Below are positions 14,897-20,041 of a DNA stretch of 20,041 bases, piece by piece. The notes below the pieces were generated by a model, which worked only from the letters and a program-made list of their open reading frames with translations, searched no databases and was not told where the DNA came from. Positions within the stretch are counted from its first letter, which is position 1. Every line of letters starts with the position of its first letter. Origin of the DNA: GCA-003244245 sp039924425 (GTDB lineage: Bacteria > Actinomycetota > Actinomycetes > Mycobacteriales > Pseudonocardiaceae); the NCBI GenBank assembly GCA_039924425.1, contig JBDTAX010000003.1, forward strand, positions 1 to 20,041, in the 5' to 3' direction. The position numbers were made by a program, and so were the translations under genes.

Positions 14897-15250
14897 CTAC
14901 TCGGTAAGCTTGGGATGAGCGGTACTGGCTGCGACGACCCAGGTGATTCGCCGGTCGGGATCAGGGCAATACCAGATCCAGCCACCGGATGTGACCTCGT
15001 ACTGCCACTGCTCCAGCCTCCGACCGCACACTTCGCGGCTTCCGAGCTGCCCACGGAGCTTCTGCTGACGCGAGGAGTTCTCCGGTGTGGTTGGGCGTTC
15101 GGTGAGGACCACCCACGCATCCCAGGTGTTCGATCGTGCCGTCCGGCAGAGTTCCTCCCAGCCCTTGGCGGCTTCTGACGTTGCGAAGCGCGCTTCCCAT
15201 CCACCAGGAGGGCCAGGTGGGGCCACCCGGTCACCACGTTTGGGAGCCAT
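14897..15250 (-). CDS. Putative RelE-like toxin of a type II toxin-antitoxin pair
   Basis: This 117-residue basic protein is the second gene of a two-gene unit. Its central and C-terminal parts (QQKLRGQLGSREVCGRRLEQ, then QWQYEV, GGWIWYCPD and the terminal RRITWVVAASTAHPKLTE) have the strand-rich pattern of RelE/ParE-superfamily toxins in Actinobacteria. Catalytic residues cannot be assigned with confidence. I use the ATG at 15250, two bases after the antitoxin stop. The N-terminus MAPKRGDRVAPPGPPGGWEA is rich in Pro and Gly. The assignment rests on the partner and on general resemblance, so mRNA cleavage is inference. Confidence 0.7.
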   Translation of the reverse strand: MAPKRGDRVAPPGPPGGWEARFATSEAAKGWEELCRTARSNTWDAWVVLTERPTTPENSSRQQKLRGQLGSREVCGRRLEQWQYEVTSGGWIWYCPDPDRRITWVVAASTAHPKLTE

Positions 15251-15252
15251 GA

Positions 15253-15711
15253 TCAATCTTCGGTTGGGTCGGGAACCGCGCCGAAGTCATCGTCCAGCGA
15301 ACCGGAAAGCTGCCTCACCAGACCCGGATCAGCGTGGACGGCGGCAGTTGCCTTCCACTCCCGGACCGTCTGGGATACCTGCGCCCAGTGACCCACCTCG
15401 GCCGAAGCCTGAAACGCCCGGACGAAGTCCGTGACGAACTGAGCTCGGTCCGGCTCTGGCAGGAAGTCCGACCAGGGGAACTCATCAATGAGCGCCGCAG
15501 CCGTGGCCTGCGGTCCCACATGGACGAGCAGGTTCCGCAGGGCGCGGGCGACCGTCACGGCACCCTCCGCTGTCGAGCTGGCCCGATCTTCGCGGGTGAG
15601 CAGCAGCGCGGCACCGTCACGACGCCGCACGCGAACGTCGCCGCGATCGGCCAACGCGGCAACGGCCTTCGGGTCCCGCTGGAGCTCGCTCCACTGCACC
15701 TCAACCACCAT
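15253..15711 (-). CDS. Phd/YefM-like antitoxin with long C-terminal domain
   Basis: The N-terminal 45 residues (VQWSELQRDPKAVAALADRG, then VRVRRRDGAALLLTRED) match the prevent-host-death antitoxin fold, which binds DNA and represses its own operon. The rest, to 152 residues, is helical and longer than in small Phd proteins; it should bind the toxin encoded two bases downstream. I use the ATG at 15711 because it fits the Phd N-terminus and lies directly behind a good promoter; no Shine-Dalgarno sequence precedes it. The same frame is open upstream into a decayed VOC gene, which I treat as separate. Confidence 0.78.
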   Translation of the reverse strand: MVVEVQWSELQRDPKAVAALADRGDVRVRRRDGAALLLTREDRASSTAEGAVTVARALRNLLVHVGPQATAAALIDEFPWSDFLPEPDRAQFVTDFVRAFQASAEVGHWAQVSQTVREWKATAAVHADPGLVRQLSGSLDDDFGAVPDPTED

Positions 15712-15717
15712 GCCACT

Positions 15718-15746
15718 ATTCTGAACTTTTTCAGGATTGCGCGCAA
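15718..15746 (-). promoter_or_regulatory. Antitoxin promoter, probably giving a leaderless mRNA
   Basis: On the minus strand TTGCGC (15746-15741) and CAGAAT (15723-15718) are separated by exactly 17 bases. The antitoxin ATG begins only six bases after the -10 element, and there is no ribosome-binding site, so transcription probably starts at or next to the ATG. Confidence 0.55.
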
Positions 15747-15750
15747 GCCG

Positions 15751-16020
15751 TGGTGAGCGTGGTTCCGGCTGGAGGAACTCCAGGCGGTTGCCGAAGGGGC
15801 CGGTGGAGTAGAAGCGGTCGTGGCCAGGGAACTCGCCGTCCCACGTGACGGGGTAACCAGCCTGTCGCAGCCGCTGCGCAAGATGGCTGAGGCCCGCCAC
15901 GAGCAGGCCAGGGTGGGCCTTGCGAGCGGGGTGAAGGGGTCCTCGACGCCGAGGTGGATCTCCACGTCGCCGCCGCGGAACCAGCAGCCGCCGCGGGCAG
16001 CCAGGACCGGAGGCTTGTCG
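15751..16020 (-). pseudogene. Decayed VOC (glyoxalase/bleomycin-resistance) family gene
   Basis: Two pieces of a VOC-fold protein lie in different frames. The first, PPVLAARGGCWFRGGDVEIH followed by LGVEDPF, runs to about 15930. The second, HPGLLVAGLSHLAQRLRQAG and then GHDRFYSTGPFGNRLEFLQP, continues in a shifted frame from about 15926. One missing base near 15926-15930 explains the break; adding one G there would restore PARKAHPGLL. The N-terminal third expected of the family is also absent, replaced by sequence directly after the dioxygenase stop. The second piece has no stop of its own and reads in frame into the antitoxin. Both losses argue for real decay rather than only a sequencing error. 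Confidence 0.75.
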
Positions 16021-16053
16021 GACCCGGGGAGGTCTCCTTGCTGGTGTAGATGG

Positions 16054-16809
16054 TCACCCTGTCCGCAGCGCATGCTTGATGGTCAGTTCGACCGGTGAGC
16101 AGTCCTCGTCTGGGCGGTCCCACCGGTAGGGCTGCCCGGCCGGCACACCGGGTTGGCCCAGGAACCGTGGCCGTGACCCGTGGTTTGGCTGCGCGGCGTG
16201 GACCAGGAACGGATGGCAGACGAACACATCCCCCGCATCACCGGTGGCGAGCGTGGCGTGGCGATGCGCCGAGGCGGCCGCGGCCTGCGGGCCGAAGCGC
16301 ATACCCGAGACGCCGCGCTCGCCATAAGGCTCCAGCAGAGCCGGGATGTCCCGGTGTGACCCGACCCGGATGCGGGTGGGACCGTCCTCGTCGTCGACAT
16401 CGGTGAACAGGAACAGTGCCAGCAAGGCCCGGTCCTTGGACTGGAGGTTCAGATGCCAGGTCGTGGCTCCCTCGGGGAGGAAGCTGGTCTCGACATGCCA
16501 GCCGGCGTCGTCCGGCTCGGTCTCGTGCGGAAAACGCAACGGGAAACTGCCCATCGACGCCCGCGGCCGCCACCGGCCCGGACCGGCCAGACGATCACAG
16601 GCATCGATCAGGGCTGGGGCGTTCATGGCATCCACGAAGGCCTGGTGCGTCATCCCGCCCACCCATCGGACCGGTTCGGTCCAGCCCGATCGGTCGTGCG
16701 GGTCGAGACCGATCTGTTCCCACAGCAGCTGCGTGCACCGCTCGATGGTCGCGCGGGGCACTGCCACAGCCAGCGTGACGAAACCGTCGTTGATGAAACG
16801 TTCAACCAT
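16054..16809 (-). CDS. Phytanoyl-CoA dioxygenase-like protein
   Basis: This 251-residue protein starts at the ATG at 16809 with GAGG five bases upstream; the larger open frame upstream lies antisense to the glycosyltransferase. It resembles Fe(II)/2-oxoglutarate PhyH-family oxygenases: INDGFVTL at the start, GWHVETSF around residue 105, FLFTDVDDEDGPTRIRVGSH at 135-152, and VFVCHPFLVHAAQ near 195-207 followed by RPRFLGQP. In the family the iron is held by H-x-D plus a distal His; here the first motif is His105-x-Glu107, with His204 and Arg213/Arg215 in the distal region. The substrate is unknown. It diverges from an MGT-type glycosyltransferase, so modification of a natural product is possible but not shown. 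Confidence 0.85.
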   Translation of the reverse strand: MVERFINDGFVTLAVAVPRATIERCTQLLWEQIGLDPHDRSGWTEPVRWVGGMTHQAFVDAMNAPALIDACDRLAGPGRWRPRASMGSFPLRFPHETEPDDAGWHVETSFLPEGATTWHLNLQSKDRALLALFLFTDVDDEDGPTRIRVGSHRDIPALLEPYGERGVSGMRFGPQAAAASAHRHATLATGDAGDVFVCHPFLVHAAQPNHGSRPRFLGQPGVPAGQPYRWDRPDEDCSPVELTIKHALRTG

Positions 16810-16878
16810 GCCGACCTCGGTGCCGTCCTCCACACCGCGATCGTGCCCGCGCCTCGGCGCGATCGCTACCCTTATAGG

Positions 16879-18057
16879 GTGCATCTGGTTATGGCGGGCG
16901 TGACGGCGCCAAGTCACGTCTATCCGAGCCTTGCGCTCATCTCGGAGCTGGTGTCTCGAGGGCATCGGGTCAGCTACGTGGTGGGTGAGCGGCTCGGCGA
17001 GCTCGTGGCCGCGACCGGCGCCGAGGTCGTGGCCCACCCGTCGCTGCTGCCCGACGGTGAGCACAGCTGGCCCGAGGACCCCGGGGAGGCGATACGGCTG
17101 TTCCTCGACGAGGCGATCGCCGTACTCGGGCCGTTGCTTGACCGTAACGAGCGCCCCGACGCGGTGCTCTACGACATCGGTGGATTCGCGGGACGGGTCG
17201 CCGCAGCGCGGTGGGGCGTACCCGCCGTGCAACTCTCGCCGACATACGTGGCCTGGGAGGGCTTCGAGCAGGACACCGCCGAGCAGACCACCGCGCTGAA
17301 GGCCTCGCCGAGCGGCCAGCGCTACTACGCGACCCTGCGCTCCTGGCTGGCCGACAACGACGTGCACCTCGACGCCGACACGTTCCTGGGCCGACCCGAC
17401 TCCTGCGTCGTGCTCATCCCCCGGGTGCTGCAGCCAAACGCCGATCGCGTCGGCCCGCGCTACGTGTTCGCGGGGCCGTGCATCGACCCCACGCGCACCG
17501 AGTCGTGGGCACCCGAGCCCGGCGACGATCGCCCACTGATCTACGTCTCCTTCGGGACCGCATACACCAATCAGCCCGAGGTCTACCGACTCTGCGTCGA
17601 GCAGCTCGCCCGCACGCACCGCCTGGTGCTCGCCACCGGCAAAGTCGACCCGGCGGCCTTGGGCGCAGTGCCCGCCGGGGTGCACGCCGCCCGCATTCAA
17701 CCGCAGCTTGACATCCTCCAGCACGCTGCGGTGTTCATCACGCACGCGGGCATGGGTGGGGCAGCCGAGTCGCTGTGGTTCGGCGTGCCGACAATCGCAA
17801 TCCCGCAGGCCGTCGACCAGTTCGTCAACGCGGCGAGGCTTGAGCAGATCCGCGCGGGCGTGCACCTACCCGCCGACCAGCTCAACGCCGAGAACCTCCG
17901 CACGGCGGTTCAGGCCGCGGCTGCCAAAGCCGAGCGAGTCCGGGAACTGCGCAGTGACGTGCGCAGCTCTGGTGGCACCGCGATCGCCGCCGACACCGTC
18001 GAAAGGCTCTGTGACCCGCACATTCCCCCAGGACCGGCCCGCGAAAACGCCCGGTGA
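16879..18057 (+). CDS. MGT-family glycosyltransferase (macrolide glycosyltransferase-like)
   Basis: This GT1 enzyme of about 392 residues has the normal length of the macrolide-inactivating MGT/OleD group. The N-terminal acceptor domain opens HLVMAGVTAPSHVYPSLALI, with the conserved histidine at position 13. The C-terminal donor domain has IYVSFGTAY and the nucleotide-sugar motif FITHAGMGGAAESLWFGVPT followed by PQAVDQFVNA. It would transfer a sugar from a UDP-sugar to a hydroxyl acceptor in the cytoplasm, for self-protection or tailoring. I choose GTG 16879, which matches the usual N-terminal length; GTG 16843 and ATG 16891 are alternatives. No clear Shine-Dalgarno sequence is seen, and TATAGGGT immediately upstream could be a -10. 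It diverges from the PhyH-like gene with about 70 bp between starts. Confidence 0.9.
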   Translation: MHLVMAGVTAPSHVYPSLALISELVSRGHRVSYVVGERLGELVAATGAEVVAHPSLLPDGEHSWPEDPGEAIRLFLDEAIAVLGPLLDRNERPDAVLYDIGGFAGRVAAARWGVPAVQLSPTYVAWEGFEQDTAEQTTALKASPSGQRYYATLRSWLADNDVHLDADTFLGRPDSCVVLIPRVLQPNADRVGPRYVFAGPCIDPTRTESWAPEPGDDRPLIYVSFGTAYTNQPEVYRLCVEQLARTHRLVLATGKVDPAALGAVPAGVHAARIQPQLDILQHAAVFITHAGMGGAAESLWFGVPTIAIPQAVDQFVNAARLEQIRAGVHLPADQLNAENLRTAVQAAAAKAERVRELRSDVRSSGGTAIAADTVERLCDPHIPPGPARENAR

Positions 18058-18065
18058 AGGGGCAG

Positions 18066-18081
18066 CTCACCCTACGGTGAG
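18066..18081. terminator. Small hairpin between convergent genes (weak terminator candidate)
   Basis: CTCACC and GGTGAG form a perfect 6-bp stem with a CTAC loop just after the glycosyltransferase stop and across the stop codon of the convergent PIN gene. No T-run follows on either strand, so termination activity is uncertain. Confidence 0.25.
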
Positions 18082-18476
18082 GGTAATTCCTCGATCTCCA
18101 CGTCCGGGTCGATCGCGCGCAGCGGGTCGGGTTCCGCAGTCAGGATCGCCAACCCGCGCGTGATCGCCACGTCCACGGCGTGGGCGGCGGCCACATCGAA
18201 GTGTCCGGCCTGGTACGCCGGGTGAGCGCGCACGCCAGCCCGGCTGGCCACCGACGCGTCGAGTTCCTCAACGACCACCGCGGGGGCGTCGAGGAACAGC
18301 TCCATCAGCGCCCGAGTCTCCGGGGGGATGGCGGCCCATGCCTGCACCAGCGCGGTGGAGGGTGTCGGGAACACCATCCCCAGTTCGACGGCGGCCACCA
18401 GAAACGCCCGACCGTAGACCGAGCGATCGGTCGCGATGTCCAGGATGGCCGAGGCGGTCAGGACCCTGCCGCTCAC
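18072..18476 (-). CDS. PIN-domain toxin, VapC-like
   Basis: This 134-residue protein starts at a GTG (18476) that overlaps the antitoxin stop as GTGA. It has a PIN-like layout: a first acidic residue Asp13 in SAILDIATDR, a helical middle with conserved-looking Glu70/Glu71, then HFDVAAAHAVDVAITRGLAI (Asp94) and LTAEPDPL. In most PIN domains the final strand is followed by T-x-D; here it is T-A-E with Asp117 nearby, so the fourth acidic position is atypical. By family these are Mg-dependent RNases held inactive by the antitoxin. Assignment rests on the domain pattern plus the RHH partner. Confidence 0.75.
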   Translation of the reverse strand: MSGRVLTASAILDIATDRSVYGRAFLVAAVELGMVFPTPSTALVQAWAAIPPETRALMELFLDAPAVVVEELDASVASRAGVRAHPAYQAGHFDVAAAHAVDVAITRGLAILTAEPDPLRAIDPDVEIEELPSP

Positions 18477-18727
18477 GACGCCCGCGGCTGCCGCTCGACC
18501 CGCTCCCCAGCCAGGGAACGACGAGCGTAATCCAGGGCCTCGGGATCGACGTCTCCCGCCGTGGCGCGCCAGCGAGCCAGCCACCGCTCACGGACCATCC
18601 GGGCGTTCAGCGCGCCTTCGACGTACTCCGACACGCTCGCCGCGCCGACGCGCTCGGCGGCGGCTTTGAGCTCCGCGGCGACACCGGGATCCAGACTCAC
18701 GGTGATCCGCTCCTTATGCGCACTCAT
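18473..18727 (-). CDS. Ribbon-helix-helix antitoxin, VapB-like
   Basis: This 84-residue protein begins with a ribbon-helix-helix DNA-binding part: RITVSLDPGVAAELKAAAER, then GAASVSEYVEGALN. The C-terminal 40 residues are charged and should wrap the PIN toxin. The ATG at 18727 has no good ribosome-binding site; a strong AGGAGG lies further upstream and serves an overlapping short frame at 18749. It is coupled to the toxin gene by GTGA overlap. Autoregulation through the direct repeat around its start is likely by family analogy. Confidence 0.82.
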   Translation of the reverse strand: MSAHKERITVSLDPGVAAELKAAAERVGAASVSEYVEGALNARMVRERWLARWRATAGDVDPEALDYARRSLAGERVERQPRAS

Positions 18728-18749
18728 ACGCTAAGGCTACAACGCTCAT
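18714..18749 (-). CDS. Possible leader peptide overlapping the RHH antitoxin start
   Basis: An ATG at 18749 sits three bases after a perfect AGGAGG and opens MSVVALAYECA before a TAA at 18716-18714, out of frame with and overlapping the antitoxin start by 14 bases. It is the only strong ribosome-binding site for this operon, so re-initiation from it may supply antitoxin translation. It may also be chance. Confidence 0.35.
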   Translation of the reverse strand: MSVVALAYECA

Positions 18750-18753
18750 ACGC
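18723..18753 (-). promoter_or_regulatory. Direct repeat at the RHH/PIN operon start (candidate operator)
   Basis: The 9-base sequence CTCATACGC occurs exactly at 18723-18731 and again at 18745-18753, offset by 22 bp, about two DNA turns. One copy covers the antitoxin start codon. RHH antitoxins commonly bind spaced repeats at their own promoters, so this is the probable operator. Confidence 0.5.
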
Positions 18754-18859
18754 CTCCTGGTCGCTGGCCCGCGCGGTGGTGAGAATGGTGTTGCTGGACC
18801 TCGCCACCAGGGCGGCTACTGTCTGCCTGATCACACGCGGCGAGACACTGGGGTGAGGG

Positions 18860-20041
18860 ATGAGCAAGGAACCCGCTGGGCGGCCTGATCCGGTTGACCC
18901 GGAGCTGATCGACCGGCCCGACGTGCGCGGCATGCTGGCCGCCCACGACATCGGGGCCTTCTACCGGGTGCTGGGCGACAACGGGTGGGGCCAGCGCCGG
19001 ATCGCCAGGGCGACCGGGGCCCAGCAGTCCGAGATCTCGGAGATCGTCCAGGGTCGACGGGTGCTCGGCTACGACGTGCTGGTGCGCATCGCCGGTGGCC
19101 TCGGCATCCCCCGGGAGCGCATGGGCCTGTCCTTCGGCGCTTACGCTGGGGAGGTCACGACCGCCACGTCCCCGGAAGGGGTTGATGAGGACGTGTTACG
19201 CCGACACTTCGAGCACTTGCTGGCTGTGGGCGCGGCCGCCGCGTGGGGCGGTCGGGCCACGGGCTGCGGCACGTTGGCACCCGACCTCACCGTGCCTGCC
19301 GCGCCGGTGGCCCTGCCGTCCCGGATCAGCCCCGCCGACGTCGCGGCGATCCGCGGCCAGACCGGGCAGCTGCGCGTCCTGGCGCGCAGCTACGGCGGGC
19401 AGGCCAGGGCCGCCGTCGCGCTCGCGGAGTCGGCGGATCCGTGGCTCACCGTGGACGCCTCCGACACCGCGCGGCGCGCCCTGCTGGCCGAGCTGTCCGA
19501 CCTGCACACCATCACCGGATGGTGCTGTCACGACGTGGGTGCCGTTGCCCGGTCGCATTATCACTTCAGCCGGGCCGTGGAATTCGCCACCGACGCGGGC
19601 GACCCTTACCGGGGGGCGTACGCGCTGCGGCACGCCGGAAGGATGCTCATCGACCGGTCCCAGCCGAACAAGGCGCTCAAGCTGCTCCAGCTGGCCGACC
19701 TGGGGTTGAGCGACGCGCCGCGCGGGGACCCCCGAGTGCCCGTGCTGCGATCGGAGTTGTCCGCCGTGTCCGGGTACGCGCTGGCCAGGCTGAACCCGGA
19801 GGTGTTCCAGAACCAGGCCCGCTCCGCTCTCGCCAAGTCGCGGGACGGGTGGGAGCCGCCCAGCGGGCACGCGCAAGCGGACATGGACCTGACCACGGCG
19901 CAGACGCTGCTGGCGCTCGGCCAGCTCGACGCCGCCGAGGCGGCCGTCGCCACCTCGATCGAGACCTGGAAGCGGGGCACCGACCGGCGCGAGGGCGTGG
20001 TCGCGGACATCGAATTCGCCCGGCTGCACGTGCAGGCCGGC
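18860..20041 (+). CDS. HTH regulator with long helical (TPR-like) domain, partial
   Basis: The frame opens at ATG 18860, six bases after GGGG, and stays open for 394 codons to the right edge. Residues 31-95 contain an XRE-like helix-turn-helix (GQRRIARATGAQQSEISEIV), followed by GRRVLGYDVLVRIAGGLGIP. After a variable linker, residues from about 155 to the end form paired helices resembling TPR-type repeats (HYHFSRAVEFATDAGDPYRG, then ALRHAGRML, and LTTAQTLLALGQLDAAEAAV). This architecture is common among actinobacterial regulators often found near biosynthetic or signalling genes. Its ligand and targets are unknown. It diverges from the RHH/PIN pair. Confidence 0.85.
   Translation, partial: MSKEPAGRPDPVDPELIDRPDVRGMLAAHDIGAFYRVLGDNGWGQRRIARATGAQQSEISEIVQGRRVLGYDVLVRIAGGLGIPRERMGLSFGAYAGEVTTATSPEGVDEDVLRRHFEHLLAVGAAAAWGGRATGCGTLAPDLTVPAAPVALPSRISPADVAAIRGQTGQLRVLARSYGGQARAAVALAESADPWLTVDASDTARRALLAELSDLHTITGWCCHDVGAVARSHYHFSRAVEFATDAGDPYRGAYALRHAGRMLIDRSQPNKALKLLQLADLGLSDAPRGDPRVPVLRSELSAVSGYALARLNPEVFQNQARSALAKSRDGWEPPSGHAQADMDLTTAQTLLALGQLDAAEAAVATSIETWKRGTDRREGVVADIEFARLHVQAG

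Noticed and set aside
16453..16878. Upstream extension of the glycosyltransferase frame
   Set aside because: It overlaps the dioxygenase antisense, and the glycosyltransferase family begins near 16879.
16810..17865. Upstream extension of the dioxygenase frame
   Set aside because: It lies antisense to the glycosyltransferase and lacks any family resemblance; a good ribosome-binding site supports the start at 16809.
1..20041. tRNA, rRNA, CRISPR array, transposase, integrase or phage structural genes
   Set aside because: None could be recognised by reading the sequence and the coding frames; a covariance-model search was not possible here.

Overview
The window is high-GC DNA with dense, often overlapping genes, mixed GTG/ATG starts and gene families typical of Actinobacteria (actinobacterial-style sirA-cysH-cysD-cysN, a CtaG-like oxidase assembly factor, a macrolide-type glycosyltransferase, an HTH/TPR regulator). 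A Pseudonocardiaceae-like or related mycelial actinomycete chromosome fits best, but this is inferred from gene content only.

Left part (1-6011): a minus-strand TIR + nSTAND1 NTPase gene runs off the left edge (candidate defence/signalling protein). Beside it are a minus-strand ctaG-like gene and a plus-strand pair: a small unknown gene, then a peptidase-S51-like domain joined to a CysRS-like C-terminal domain. A minus-strand cluster follows: MucR-like zinc-finger regulator, superoxide dismutase, and a coupled 100-residue unknown.

Middle (6012-8748): an unusual 57-bp imperfect palindrome, then a clear cobalamin riboswitch leading into a cbiM-type cobalt transporter gene. The next gene of that operon appears only as an ATGA-coupled start followed by a few plausible codons. 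It is cut by a visibly lower-GC segment of about 1.66 kb carrying two coupled minus-strand genes: an unknown 158-residue protein and an XRE-HTH/ImmA-IrrE metallopeptidase. The same 12-bp sequence lies at both edges of this segment, once in the stub and once in the 3' end of hemW. This is the best candidate here for a mobile, undescribed two-gene system.

Right-middle (8749-14891): hemW on the minus strand, divergent from a complete assimilatory sulfate-reduction operon, sirA-cysH-cysD-cysN, in which the genes overlap or nearly abut. SirA carries a 15-bp tandem repeat at its 5' end.

Right part (14897-20041): a Phd-like antitoxin/RelE-like toxin pair ends 5 bp from cysN and is probably expressed from a leaderless promoter. 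Upstream lies a decayed VOC (glyoxalase-fold) gene with a frameshift, then a phytanoyl-CoA-dioxygenase-like gene divergent from an MGT-family glycosyltransferase. A VapB/VapC-like RHH/PIN pair follows, with a 22-bp-spaced direct repeat in its promoter region. A plus-strand HTH regulator with a long helical domain runs off the right edge.

No rRNA, tRNA, CRISPR array, transposase or integrase was recognised.
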